A program made the translations under genes and the position numbers. This document shows, piece by piece, positions 10,250-24,600 of a stretch of 64,000 bases of DNA; the stretch's first letter is position 1; every line of letters begins with the position of its first letter. Source of the DNA: Metopolophium dirhodum (taxonomy: Eukaryota > Arthropoda > Insecta > Hemiptera > Aphididae); NCBI RefSeq assembly GCF_019925205.1, contig NC_083563.1, positions 6,200,001 through 6,264,000 of the forward strand, in the 5' to 3' direction. The notes beneath the pieces were generated by a model, which worked only from the letters and a program-made list of their open reading frames with translations, ran no database searches and was not told the origin of the DNA.

Positions 10250-10431
10250 GTTTAAAGTATATAAATAATAGGTATATTATTAAATAATTTCAATAAAACC
10301 TTTTCCACAAAATAATTTGTCTATTTATAATAATGGTTTGTTTTTATTGGAAATGGTAAGATACAGAAAATTGCTTCTCCTGAAAAATTAGTATTTTGGC
10401 AATAGTAGGTTTTGGATTTCCACCACTCAAT

Positions 10432-13034
10432 TTCTAATAATATAATAAATAAAACAGAATACATTTTCAAATATTTTCATAAATATAATTATATATATTA
10501 ATGTTGATTGATTATTTTCTCTTTGATACAATAAAATGTGGTACCATAATAATAACAAAAATAATGTGTAAGGTTTGAGTCAAACTGTATAAGTAATATT
10601 ATCTAATATAGAAAAAATGGCTAGATACCCCTATATGCAAACAGTAAATATTCCATTTTATAGAAAAACTTTGATTTGTGATTATATTATATTTGTCATC
10701 CTAAAATTAATATAAATTAATATATTTTTATGTTATAATATACTTGTTTTATACATAATTTTTTTTATTGTAATAATACTTTTTATTGTATTATGCATTA
10801 TACTATAATAATATGTGGTATGTATAATGTAATATGTTATATGTATAATAATATGTACACCGTCCCATCCCATTTTCCTATAAATGATGCGAACGTGAAG
10901 TGCTGGAGCCGCTTGGTTAGAAGTTTAAACGGTAAGGTATTATAATGACGAAATGTCAAAATGTTAAATGGAAATCATTGTTTACTTTCGTGGGTGCAGT
11001 AGTTAAATTATAGTCATCCATGTATCACGTATGTAAGTAATCGATTTAGGATTGAATAATATATCGACTGACGTGCACGGTTCGGTGAGACGAGAGATGA
11101 AAAGTGAAATATTATATTATTTTTATGATAAAAAAAACAAATGTATGATATCATTGTAACGAACTACGATTTCCCCTCCTTTCTAACTCGATTCAATTAC
11201 ATTTATAGTTGTTATATCAATATTTTAATGAATTTTGGAAATGGCTAAAACAATTACAGGTTCGTAATTCGTATCGCAAGTTCATTTTATTAGTTTTTCG
11301 AGGGTAAATAAAATGAAATATCGTGTTAAAACTATGTAACAGTGGGTTTTGTATTTTAAAATAAAGTATTTATATGTATATTATCCGATGTGTATACTTT
11401 CGGGACGTACAGGTGAACTCCAATATATAACACAAACATATGCATTTTAATTTAATGTAATTATTTTCATTCGAATTTACGTTTATTAATACGATTTTAA
11501 TTACTACTAAATTCAGTTAAAACGGCCCAAATTATGAGGTTTTAATAATTTAATCAATAAATGAGATAGTTTCTGAACTCTTGTTTTAATTTGTGATAAT
11601 TAAGTACACGAATAAAATTTTTATGATCAAATAAATTAGTCGATTCGGAATATTCTTATTTGAATTTTACTAACTATAAAGTCGAAATAATATACATAAA
11701 TCTATTCTATAATATCGAAGTTATAATAATAATATGATATCACTTCATTATTTATTGTTCACCGAAAAATTACACACGTTTAAAGAATACATTATATACT
11801 TTACAATAATAAATAAATAATAATAATTATTATTATTAAAATACAACTGGAGAAACGCTGATAATTTGCAAAGATTGGTTCACTGCTGCACAGTTGTTCA
11901 CATCGCGCTTGTGTAAATCATCGTAGAATAATAGTATCTATAATATATTATTATCATGGGCTCTGCCTTAATATTATATAATAAATGTATACATTGTCGT
12001 ATACGCACTTAAATACACGTTATACTTGTGTCACACTTACAAAACATCACAATAACGTAATAATTTAAATTCACTGAAGCAGGCGCGGCAGGTAAGACCG
12101 TTGACACGAAACTAAAGATTTTCGCAGGAGTATAAAATATGACGTTTTTTTCCACGACCGTTGGCCGGTCATCGATCACGTAATATACAAGTATGAATAA
12201 GAAAACGGTGTTTCACGCACATATAGGAGTTGTGTGTCTCTAGAACACCGCGATAAATCACACACACACACACACACACACACCGGATATTTCCTCGTGT
12301 ACCTCTATATATACACCGTGTTTATTGAGCTCAAAAAGTAAAACGCACACGTACATAATAATATTATATAGCATATAATATATTATGTAATATTATAATA
12401 TATCGTAGACACTTTTCGATGACAATCTAAACACTATATAAGATTTTATGTCCTCTACGCGGTTGTTAATCAAATCACGTTTTTTTATCGAATGCAAAAC
12501 GAACTCAACTGGTTTGCATATACAATTCGATGTGAAGACCAGAAAGAATACGCACATGCACGTAAGACCGAAAACCATATCGCATAATATGAAACGGCGC
12601 ACGCATCCTACGCCATTCGCCAATAATTGCGAATGATCTATTGCATATTCAAACACTGAAACACGCACATTATAATACACCGATTGTTCGCTGTACGATT
12701 GTCGTAAATTGTTAAACCTATTATATTATGTACCTACTACCTCGGACGATGAATACATTAAGTGTGCGTGTATGTACAAATGGAGAAACCGTCTCATCGC
12801 GAAAATTATATTCGAATCGACGAGAACGGCGTAATACTCTAAACGCACAGCACTCCGTCCACGCTATAACCAATTAATTAATTATAATATTAAAAATCGT
12901 CGTACCTGACCGTAAACACTCGTTCGCGGAGACTATCGGACTTCAGTCATATCGTATATTTTTGTATTATTTTACTAACGCCAATCGCGGCAGTTTTGCA
13001 AGTAGATGGGTAGGTACAGAAACACATCGAATAT
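10432..13034. other. AT-rich intergenic DNA
   Basis: There is no frame longer than about 95 codons and none with recognisable similarity. The stretch is mostly AT-rich simple sequence with a CA microsatellite at 12259-12283. From about 12.0 kb CpG and mixed sequence become more frequent, but I see no exon. Confidence 0.5.
12259..12283. repeat. CA microsatellite
   Basis: An uninterrupted CA dinucleotide tract of about 25 bases. Confidence 0.9.
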
Positions 13035-13356
13035 CAGGTTGACCGCCACGGGTTCAAGTTACTTAAAATCGATTTTGAGAATCTATTTGGGTTCTCAAAA
13101 ATATTACTAGGATTGACAATTGAGACCCCATTGATATCGATTTTCATTTTTCAGCGAGAGCTCGTTTAGAGAATATATGAATATGATTATTAGAATAATC
13201 AGTATTTTCTAGTTGGATTTAAAATGTACAGTGTTGCCACTTTCTGATGGTATAACATGCTTGCAGATATCATTATTTTTTTTTTATGAAAAATCCCCGT
13301 GGCGTACGGGAGTAAACTAGTGAGAGCCCAAAAAGGGGCTCATGGCGGTCAACCTG
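13035..13356. mobile_element. MITE, 322 bp, TIR CAGGTTGACCGCCA
   Basis: The left end is CAGGTTGACCGCCACGGG. The reverse complement of the right end is CAGGTTGACCGCCATGAG, so 14 terminal bases are identical. ATAT flanks both sides (13031-13034 and 13357-13360), a possible 4-bp target duplication, though weak in AT-rich DNA. The interior has no reading frame, so this is a non-autonomous element. Superfamily not assigned. Confidence 0.8.
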
Positions 13357-14319
13357 ATATATAATATTCGGTTGGTAATAGTAATAAATAATAATACAAT
13401 ATCAAGAGAACATATAATAAAGAAAGTATCTCAAAATTTAAAAATAAAACTATTTTATCATTAAGGCAGAGAATACGAGGGTACATTATATTTTAAGGAA
13501 CGAAGCATTCGCGGTTCAATGGAGGAATAAAGAAAAGTGCATCGTTTCTAGAACTATAAGAAGCGACATATTGTATGACGTAGTTTTACATTAAAATGAT
13601 ATAATTTCAGAAACATCAAAGGAGTCATCGAGAATAGATGAGGTGAACTCGAGGTCAACGTCAGAATATTATTATTATGCCTATGCAATTATCGTCGACG
13701 ACGCAACGACGGATCTGTGACGATTTTTCCGGCCGAGCACCCAGAGAGATCAACTGGCGACCGCGCGAACCGCAACAGCACGATAATCGCAGCGGTGCTC
13801 TTCTATACCACGCGGTAATAACCACGACGTCACGTCCGTGGTATATACCGCGCCGTCTCTTTGACTACCATTAATATCATCGGTTACAACAATATAGGTA
13901 ATATATATATAGGTGGTCACGTACCTATAGTATAATATACATACGACTCGCACGATGATAAATGCGCTCATCATTCGGCCGCAGTCGTCCGATTCGAACC
14001 GCAACCGGTAAAATATTGTCTCTCATTCTCCGCTCGGGTCGCACCGACAGCTCGCAGTTCATCGTTCGAGGTTTTCACATTTGTCAGCTTCTGCCCTCCG
14101 GCCGGCCAATCGATCAATCACGCGCCGCAGTGCTCCCATCGGCAGCAAGTCGTTAGAGGTCGTGTACGTGGTATAATACGTTATATTATTATGCCGTCGT
14201 GTGTATAATGGCGTATTATAATATGTTATTATAATATACAGAAATACGCGAAAAGCACAAAGAAGACGGATAGTAAGTTGTACACGACGCGTCCTATTAC
14301 GTGCCCATACAATGCGTAC

Positions 14320-14321
14320 GT

Positions 14322-14359
<38 letters not shown>
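14320..14359. repeat. TG microsatellite
   Basis: A CGTG tract grades into an uninterrupted TG dinucleotide tract. The reverse-strand His/Thr frame is a translation of the repeat. Confidence 0.9.
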
Positions 14360-16538
14360 CTTGGGATCATTATAATTATATTTTATAAGTAGTTTGTCGA
14401 TTTGTTCGCAAATAGGAGTACCCGTCGGGCTGCGGCTGTTTCGTGCGCGGAGTGATATTATGCCGTAAAACTTTTGACCAACGTTGGTAATAATAAATCG
14501 ATATAGGTATCTATCGATTCCGCCCAGTTATCATTTTACCCGACAGCTGGTCTTGTATAATACATGTACAGTAATGTCTGGTACGTATAATATAATGCTC
14601 TCGTATACTAATAATAGTATAATAGCTAGCGGACTACCGTTTTGAATTCGATGGTTTAAGATAGTCGACTTATCCGTCTGCAACTGTTCGCAGACGACTC
14701 CGACATAATAACAATATTTAATGTACCTATAACATACATATCTGATATTCGGTAATGTATTATAATATTATGTTAGGTATATTATGATAATGATATGCAT
14801 GTCCACGACCCACGCGCTGTAGAACCTATACATTTTTAAAGTCCATTATTATTATTATTTGTTATAGCTGTTAATCGGAAAATAGTCGATTGTATGATAA
14901 TATCGTATTATGTTTAAATATATTATTATTATAATCAAAGGTCTTGTCGCCAACCGTTTATTATACGCGACGGGCAGAATTTTCGATTAGCTTTACAAGT
15001 TTTATGGTGCTGCAAACGATAGAAAGAAAAACCTTTTGAATAAAACAATATTATATATCACTGTAAAAATTATTAATGAGTACAACACGTGTCTCTGTTT
15101 TCATAGATAAATAAACGACGTGTTTACTAGCTCACACAATCTTAATCTAAAATTAAAACGATTCTCGAGTTTCGTTTTATTATAATTTTTTTGCAACATT
15201 TATAACTTTTGGTAGCTACGAGATTAATAACATGCTTGAAATCCGGTCGTGTCAACTCTTTGTATATTTTTATAAACATGTTACACACCCCTTACACTAA
15301 TAAATCAGTATACACTCAAAAAATTTTTCGGACACGAGTAAATAAATTTTAATTACGTAGGGTATTATGTTAATTCAGTTCGAAACATTTACGACATTTT
15401 TTTTTTATTAACAGTAACAAATTTGTATATTTCTGGTGTCTTAAATCTAATAGTTGATATCAAAATGAATCATAATTAATAATCTAGTAATTTGAGGCAT
15501 ATAGGTTTTTTAATTTAAAAACTTCAAAATATTATTTGGACATATTATGATAAAACTGCAATTACGTTACTAAAATATTACGTTCTTAAATAAATAAAAA
15601 TTAATTCTATTGAACTAAACTCATTAGTAAAATAACAATAAAGTTATTAAAGTATATTATAGATAAATTATTTGCATTAAGAAATAATAAGTATAAATAT
15701 CTTATGTATTAACTTTTTCTATCTTTTGTTATATATTTTATCCATTAATCCATTATGTATTTATTATACAATTATTATCAAACAGATTAATTATCACGAT
15801 GTTTAAAAAATTGCTTTGTACGTGTTATTAATTATTTTTCATTTATTACTCGTTTCGTTTTATACTCACATTAAGCATCATTCATACATTAATCATAGAC
15901 AATTTGTTGACAGTTGAGTGCTCTTAGTGTCTTAATACATAGGATCTAATTAATTATATATATATTATTTCAAGCTGGAATCCATTTGTAGTACGTCCGT
16001 TTTGTTGATGGCATTATTTGTAAACGTCAAGGTAAGTAGTATTTAAAGGATTAGAAAGTACACTTAGTTTTTCCCGGGAAAAGAATTACTATTTTACAAT
16101 GCTAACATAATACACCTTAGTATAAAATACTACGTATTATTCTTTTTACCGTATAGCGTATATACCTAGTTCCTGTGCCTTAGATATACATAATTTTTTT
16201 CAAATAAATTCATATTTTTTAAAAACAATATCGTAATAATAATGTAAATATTTTATAATAATTATTAATTATATTTTTACATTGTACGAAATTATGATAA
16301 GTGTTACTCGTATAATATGACACTATTGCCAGTTTTGGAATCAATAATAATATTTCTTATTGAAGACTTAAAATTCAGTCTTCCTGCTTAGTTAGACAAA
16401 CATAATACTGCTGGTAAATTAATAACGGTAAAAATGTTATTCACCTATAAATATATAGATTTCGTAAGAACTGTAATATTTTCGGACGATATCTATATAG
16501 AACAATATCTGAATAATATAATATACTATATATACGTC

Positions 16539-16542
<4 letters not shown>

Positions 16543-16577
<35 letters not shown>
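16543..16577. repeat. TA microsatellite
   Basis: An uninterrupted AT dinucleotide tract of about 35 bases. Confidence 0.9.
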
Positions 16578-16581
<4 letters not shown>

Positions 16582-19500
16582 TTACTTGGTTTTATGTGGT
16601 GGTCAGACAGGTATACGTGACGCGTATCACATCATTTGGAATAATAGTATATTGTGTCGTTATAATATTATAATTAATATGTTGTATACGCATGCGTACG
16701 GCGCCGGCCAAACGCAAAGCCCGTGAAAATATAGGACGACTTATCTCGAACGCAATTTTTTTACGACCAATAGAATAAATTAATACACCTATAGCTGTGC
16801 GCAGAACATTAACAGTCTAATAAATACTACCTATGCATTAATTACCGAAATATGAATAGATAAAATCCAATAAATTGCAGTTATTCGAACACCTACGCAG
16901 CACGCACAGCGACTCTCGCATGTAAACTTATTATAATAGTTTTTGCTGTTTTATGACACGCATTAAAAATATGTGGAAACATTAAGAGGACGTGTAGATG
17001 CCAGTATATATTTTGTTTTCTTCGTTTTACATATTATTATACTCAAACCATGACGATCAACTCATTTTTGGCATGACTAGCATGGTTTTATCATGTTTAA
17101 TATTAATTTATTTGAAGTATTTACGATTTACCTGATATCAAACCATCAAATAATGATAAGAATATAAGGTCGTTTGAGTTTTCTCGTCGGTTTTCTTCGA
17201 TATTTTAATGTAAAAGTGACTTATATAGCATACAAAAATATATTGAAATTTAAAAACGTTTCCACCTCAGTACCTCACATTGCAATAAAAATATCGTAAA
17301 ATCCGACGATAAAACGCAAGTAATATACTTTTTATTATACAATATTTTTAAAAAAAATAAAAAAATAAATACGTTTTCTTAAGTTTGATGATAGGTCAAT
17401 TTACATTTAAATTAAAAACAACAAAACTGTATTGATTAAAAATACCGATAATATTATTATAGGTAAGTTTTAGGTACTAAGTGTTACATACCGCATACAT
17501 AATACATATATTTTATATGTTGACGACCAATTTAGTTATGACGTCATGATCAAACCGATAGGTGATGACTTAAACGCCGTATGCTGTAGTGAAACAACAA
17601 GTTATTTCGTTTTTGAAGCGTGAATAGAGCACAGTGATTTCGTTAAAAACTATCTGTAAGCTATAATATGTTGAACGCCTGCAATGATTCAAAAATCAAA
17701 AGTGTAAACTTAAATCCCAGGTCCTTTGAGTATCCCGGAATAATTTATGGGGACGTCTGTACATGCAGATGTTCAATACATATTATCAATTCAGGAAATG
17801 AGTTTAGACACTGTTTGTAATCTATAATATAGTTCATACATTTTGCATATTTTGACAAACTATAGGTTATATTATAATATTATATTATGACGTATAACTG
17901 AATTTTGAATTTATTTAATCTGAAGTTTTCTTTTTATATTAGTTACCTATTAATTATTATTCCATCGATAGTGATCTATAATTAGTTATGCATATTAGAT
18001 ACAATTTGACAATTTAAAACGGAATATAAACAGCTATACTTTACTAAAATGATCACTAATTAATAGGTAGAAACTATCAATAATTTATTGGCAGCCGATC
18101 CCATTTTTACATGGTTTATTTAATATTCATGTAACAGTATAATTATAGAGTCCTGAAGTTTTGTATTCGCATGTTTTCGCTGAATGGTGAAGAAAATAGG
18201 TAAATTATAGCTAACAAATTTTAATCATATCCCAAGGAACTATAATATAACATATTTTAATTTTGCATGTTTAAAGAAAAGACTTTCATACATGGTTTAG
18301 TCAATATAGTTTTTACTTATTAATTATTATGAACAGGAACCAGGTGTTTTATTCATATTTTTATATAATTTGTACATATTATTATTATGTTTAATGTGCT
18401 ATTTTTTTTTTGTAAAATATTTATGAATTGTCTAATAATTACAAATAAAGTTTAAACTATATTGAACTTAAACTTTGATGTATCAGTATCACTAATGGAT
18501 AACTTGTTTATACACGCCTACCTATATTGAATTCACGCCTGGAAATTCTTAGGCCAACTGTTCGTCTGTTTATAAAGTGTGGACAAAATTATTTGGCCAT
18601 GTTAGTAGTTATACGCATGTCATTATTAATTTTTAACTTAACATTTTTAACATTTTAGATATAAATTATAGCAGGTTTTGGTATTTTCTAGTTAAATCCA
18701 AAATCTATTTTGTCGAAAACCGATTTTGCGTAAAAATTACCGTTTTTCCTTAATTTTAATTTTTTTTGCCCCTGCACTTTTGAAAACTATTAGGAATATT
18801 TGACCTCCTGAATGCACAAACTAGATTCATTTTCCCGTCGAATAAGATAGATGTTGAAGAAAATTGAAGCAGTTTTACTGCCCCAAACGGTGATAACAGA
18901 CACAAAAATAAAATTTAAAAAAAAACACATCATTGTAAAATCAATACATTCATCTCTTCGCTCAGAATTTAAAATGACTACTTGTGCTTTAATTAATATA
19001 AAAATTTAAAAATGTACAATTTTTACAAGCTCATAAGTCATGCAATTCATTTATTTCTCGTGGGTATTGAGAGGCACACACTTTCATTGAAAACAGTTCA
19101 ATAATAATAAATACCTAGCTATATTAATATATCATTTATAAATTGTATTATTTAGTATAGATATTTTACAATACAATATAATGCGTAATAGTGATTGTAT
19201 ATTTTTACGTGGGAAGTAGACCATTTAGTTTACTTAAAAAATAAAAAAAACCACACACCCAACCTATAATAGAAACACGATGAAGACATAAAGTGTTTAT
19301 TTTATTAATATAATCGTTGAACTATAAAATACCGTTGTACAATAACAATCCCATTTAGAATAGGCTGAGAATTTATTTCCGGTAACTTTAAGTAATCCGA
19401 GATTCATATCTATAAGCTTTTACACCGAAACATCTGGACATAGATATAAATTATTTTATTTTTTATCACCACGTTTTATTTTATTATACGTCATGCGCGA

Positions 19501-20594
19501 CACTAAAATAAAACCTCGGGACCGCCATTAAAAAAGGATGCAGTAACGCGTTTCACAGTGTGTGCTTGTGTGTGTGTTCACGTGTGTTTATACTTTATAT
19601 AAATATACTGCAGTAATATATAATATAATAAAACCAAATCGGCTGTAAAATAAATACGAGCGTGCACGAATTTTAACACTTTTTAATTTTCGTATTTACT
19701 CGGTAAAGGGTGTTTTTACGAGTCCCGACGTTTTTGACATCGATCCATTAGAAACGCAAGAAAAAACCTGCGGCCAACACCATTAACGTCACGTGCCTTT
19801 TAGAACGATGGCGTCTGTGTGAATGCGTATGTGTGTTGTGTGTGTGTGTGTGTATGTGTGTTTGCACGCGCCCATAGGCGAGTGTACAGGGATAGATTAA
19901 AAGGAGAAGGAGGAGGACTAGAGGAGCGACGGAGAGAAAGAGTATTTGGAAAGACGAAGAAGAGAAATAACATGGATAGGAGTCCAGAAGATAAATCGCC
20001 TGAAGGGTGTATAAAAGATAAACCTCGATATGGGGGGGGGGGGAGGAGGAGAGCACTAATCTGGATTAGAGGCAAAATGCTATTTGTAAATGTCATTTTT
20101 TTTTTACACACGCTTAAGTCAAGCTTACTACTGTGGGTTCAACGCGTCACCAAAAGGGCAGAGAAACATAATTCATTTTTATTCGTGAACTTATTTTTTG
20201 ACTTAAGTGTTTTAATTTTACGTCAAGAGTGTTTACTTCAAGGTGTTGAAAATTTATTATAATTCTCAACTGTAAGTGTGAATTGTTTTTATAAATCAAA
20301 AGTGTCATTGGTACCTACTCCTGTTAATGTTAACTATAGTTTCAGACATTTAAAGTTATTTCACACTTATAATTTAAAATAATAAAATAAATTACTTCTT
20401 ACCACTTACCAATACCAAAAATGATGTGATAATAACAAAAAAAACAGACAGAAGAGACCTCCCATCGGAGGTACTTCAACATGAATATTAATTTAAATTT
20501 AAGGTATTAGTCCTAGCATAATATTAATAATAGTGATAGTGCAGTGAATACATAATAGTTAAGTAACAAAGATCATATAAGTTGTAGTGATACA

Positions 20595-20758
20595 TTTTTT
20601 TTTTTTTTTTTAAATTATAAAAGTAGGTCACGACACCATTGCCTTTTTAATCTTTTGTGGGGATTTCCTGGAATAGTTGCAGATGATAGTTGGACAATAA
20701 GGGGATTGGAATGATGTGTTAACTTGTTATTGAATCGTTTATAGTGGAGCTTGGCTAG
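20595..20758 (-). mobile_element. Jockey-like LINE, 3' end of ORF2 and poly(A)
   Basis: On the minus strand an open stretch from 20758 to the TAA at 20615 ends in SATIPGNPHKRLKRQWCRDL plus two leucines and the stop, followed within four bases by a run of 17 A (T 20595-20611 on the plus strand). The NPL...TIP-NP-RRLKR-WCRDLL ending matches the C-terminus of jockey-type reverse transcriptases that I recall from aphid genomes. Upstream only about 48 codons remain, so this is a 5'-truncated copy. Confidence 0.75.
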
Positions 20759-20761
20759 TTA

Positions 20762-21067
20762 ATAAAATTAATTAAACTACAATTAAGTCACAGCATAGAT
20801 TTTATGGAAAATAATTTAACTCAAAGTTAGAAGTTACATCTAAAAAAAGTAACTCTATATATAATTTAGTTAAAAGTAACTTAATTTAAGCTTTTATCTC
20901 ATTAATTCCCAGTCTTGATTTTTGGTAGTTAGGTACTTCAAATTTTTATATTAAACAGATGATTAATGGGTACCTATCTGCTGTAAATTAGGTAACGGGT
21001 GGCTCACTGTAATAGTGTAATAGATCATAGATGTATTGAATTTTAATAATTAAATTATTTTATATCA
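20762..21067. other. AT-rich spacer
   Basis: Nothing recognisable lies between the LINE tail and the next MITE. Confidence 0.5.
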
Positions 21068-21670
21068 TTGTATACGGAAAAACGATTTTGAGCGAAGACC
21101 GTCTGTGAGTTTATTTTACTAAATATGTTTTATGAAGTATTAATTATATTGCTATAAAATTAATATAATTTACTGTTAGTACAACATTTTTTGCCCAAAA
21201 CATAATGCATTTAAAAATGGTTCCTATGACGAACCTATGACGAACCTTGTATTCAATTTTAAAGTAATTTGACCTAATGATAAACTTTTAGTTTCTGAGC
21301 GGAGTTTTATAATGGTGTTTTTTTTTTATCCTGTATACAAGATTTCAACCAGAAGCAGTGTTTTGATTCCAACATATATAGTACCTTATCTTTTAGCAAA
21401 TTGGATCGAGGGGTCATAGGGACTTTAGAGGGGTCATTTTTTGATTTTCTCAACAGTTATTTAATGCCACGGGAAAAACTACCGACAAATTACGAAAAAC
21501 CGCTAAAAATGGGATCTTAATTTTTAACGCTTTGTTTATCACCATAGCACCGAATAAAAAATAAAAATATTACAATATTAATTTAACTTACAGGCTATAA
21601 TAAATAATAACAATATAAAAAATCCAGACTGACAAACCGTCTCCGCTCAGAATCGTTTTTCTTATACAAT
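21068..21670. mobile_element. MITE-like element, about 600 bp, with about 40-bp inverted ends
   Basis: The left end reads TTGTATACGGAAAAACGATT, then TTGAGCGAAGACCGTCTGTG. The reverse complement of the right end reads TTGTATAAGAAAAACGATTC, then TGAGCGGAGACGGTTTGTCA. Identity is about 80% over 40 bases. A further CTGAGCGGAG copy occurs internally near 21297. The interior has no long frame. The target duplication is unclear. The terminal words resemble a repeat I recall as abundant in aphid DNA, and superfamily assignment is not possible here. Confidence 0.7.
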
Positions 21671-24600
21671 TATATTACATCATTGAATTCAAGTTTAATA
21701 CAATCCATTATACATTGACCCACTTATAACCTAATGTACAGCAGAACGACATCCACTTACCCACTTTTTATCAACAGTTTTAAAAAAATTCAAATTTAAA
21801 ATTTTTATAAATTACTCAAAAAGGGTCAAAATATTTTCAAAATTTTATGATATATAGAAAATTATGTCAATATAAACATTTGATCAAAGCTATAAATGCC
21901 ATTTGTCAAACAAATTTAGTTTAGATGTACTGCTCACTCTTTACAATTATATACAAATGCTGGGTTCCAAAAATATACGGTAAAATAAATAATAAATAAG
22001 TTCAAAAAAATAGTGAGATATTTTAATAAAAGTGTTAATGCTCAAAAAGAACTTTAAAATTAACAAGAAAAATGTGGCGAAAAAAAACAAAAACTAGTTT
22101 AATTTATTAGTAGTTTAGATGCAATAATAATAATTATTAATAATATAATATTTTGAAATAAACAAAGTTTTTCCATAAAAATAATAACGGTATAGTTATA
22201 ATATAATAATATGTATTTAACAAGTAGACGGTGACATTAAAATATTATGTTGGCCAGAAAGTAGAACAAACATAATAAAACTGGTGCTGGCTATAAAACA
22301 TATTTTTCATTTCTACTAAATAATTTGCTACTGTGTTTTTTGACAGTTTTGTACTCAAGAAAGTGAGACACGATAGTCAAGGAGTCAACACTGGATTAAG
22401 GACTTTGCGATGCGTGGATACGTGGAAGAAAGATTATGTCTGCGCATTACCTATTTGTTTTCTCTGTCTGGCCTATCTGGGACATAAACAATTTGCGTTT
22501 TATAGATCTATTTTTGTTTTTATATCAAATTTGATACTATAAAGTGAATTGAAATTCAAACTCAAAGGGAGAAATATTAACTATTATCTAGATCACCTCA
22601 TAGGCTTCTATTAGTATTTTGATTTTAAACCATAATAATATGTATTATAAGTTAAAAAAATTTCTGTTACGCGTGAGTCAGAAGGAGAAAACAAATCGTT
22701 AACTGGCATCAACAAATGAAGACAAACAAAATAATAATTTTTAGAAATACCCAAGTCATATCGGTACGTCAATCGCTCGTTAATAATTTACCACATTACA
22801 ATATTTATTTATTTGATCGCAATCACCGAACGACAATTGATCGTAAAATTATTACTACCTGAATTCTTAGTCGCTATCAGTCGTTGTTCGTATAGATTTA
22901 AGATTAGTTATAACTTATACCATATAAGTAAAGATAATATTGCGTTCAACTGTCTTATGCGTTACGTTATTATAACGGCGAAGTGGTGCCAGTCCACGTT
23001 CAGTGTTCGTATGGGTTAGTTTAAGGTAGTTTTAAGAATAATATTAACTGTAATTACCTAAGTTACATCTATCAGCAAACCTTTCAGACTCGATTTAGTT
23101 AATTTATATTTTATACATACAGTATTCAGTAGACAGTAAATATATATTCAATTATGTGGCATAGACAATGGGGGTTTTGGGTGATTAACCCCTCCCCACT
23201 CCCCATTGACATTTTTTCCCCTAATAAATGTGTTATTTATATACAAAAACTGTAAACAACTTAGCCCCCCCCCCATCCCCCCATTTCATAATACGTACCT
23301 GTATTCAATACATTATATTATGCAGACGGAAAATATTTATACATGTATATTATATAATATTTTCTATTGTTTAAATTAATTTTATTTTAAATTTACTTTT
23401 TGTACTCGGATCGGACACTGCAAATTTCGGGGTTCCTGATAATAATACTAAATAATATCATGATATACAACTATAGGCACCCACCCACAAGTCTTGAATC
23501 CAACACTGTATAGTAGAAGATAATGGGCGAATAAGTGATATACTTATATTTTACAACTAAACGTTCTTAGTTTAGACGAAAAATTATAATAAGAAAAATA
23601 TCAACAGCTTCCCATATTGTTTGTTGACCACAGCATCTGACCATCCAGTCGCTCATTCTTCTCTATATGTGGACTAGGCCTAAAGTTGCTTGCCACTTGG
23701 GGTGACACGACAATAAAAAAAAAACGCGCCATTATACAATACCTCATGCAACGCTAAATATAAAGACACGAAAATTGGGTACAACCTGCTTGACTGTCAT
23801 TTAATGAATCCTAAAGGTAGTGAGGAAACTTGCAATGCTTAAAATATATCACAATTATGTATGATTATTATGCAAAATATAATATTAAATCAAACGTTTA
23901 TGATTTTAGCTATAGAAATAGAATACTTACTGGTTACTGCAGAATATCGTTGTAATAAACTCAACTTAGGTATTCGTTATACTATATGATTAATGAAATA
24001 TGGTGTTCGATAATGTTCTAATATACTTGCGTATGATAATAAAAATACTATAGAAAAAACAAATAATTATTATTTGTATCTACTTACTTGGCATTAAACA
24101 CTTTTTGGTCAATTTGTAATTGAATAATTATACAATGTCAATAAATGGATAGATACTTGTTTAAGATGTAATGACCATAAATATTTTTCTGAAATACGTA
24201 GATAAAGAAACCATACATGTACCATACAAACAGACCCGACTGCTGTTTTATTAAATATGGTTTTAAATACGGGACATTTTTAAGGGATAGAAAAGTTTGA
24301 ATTATATATATTGTTAAATCATTAAATTTCTGAAATTTAACACTATTACCAAAATAATAATTATAATAAATTATAATAAATAAAGATATATATAAGATTG
24401 TATATTAATTTATGTTATTGTAGATACCTTTATAATTTTTATATCATACCTACATAATATCAATAAGTATTTAAGAAGCTTTTATGCATTTAATTATTTA
24501 TTATATTCACGACAATCTAGTACCTATAGGCTTAGTTATAATCAGTGTGTGCTATTGGCATTCATTGTTCAATTTCTTTTTTTTTCGTCCCATGATGTAG

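Larger units (their letters stand above)
8829..10431. mobile_element. DNA-transposon-like region with about 43-bp inverted ends
   Basis: The left end at 8829-8871 (ATTGAGGGGTGGACATCC, then AAAACGAACTATTGCC) matches the reverse complement of 10390-10431 (ATTGAGTGGTGGAAATCC, then AAAACCTACTATTGCC) at roughly 80% identity. Further copies of the CCAAAACG-ACTATTGCC core lie inside at about 8993 and 9082, like subterminal transposase sites. The interior carries a minus-strand zinc-finger exon, a duplicated short exon and a hAT-like terminus at 10249, so this may be one degraded element or a hAT nested in another element. I found no clean target duplication; the flanks are simple AT sequence. Confidence 0.55.
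13357..20594. other. Long AT-rich non-coding stretch
   Basis: The interval contains a GC-richer patch at about 13.66-14.45 kb with short frames on both strands and no recognisable product, a TG tract (14320-14359), a TA tract (16543-16577), a GT tract at about 19827-19861 and a G-run near 20033. Around 18.64-18.96 kb lies higher-complexity sequence with the texture of a dispersed repeat (AAACCGATTTTGCGTAAAAA and a CGCTCAGAATTT word shared with the MITE at 21068), but its ends could not be set. No host exon was recognised. Confidence 0.5.
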
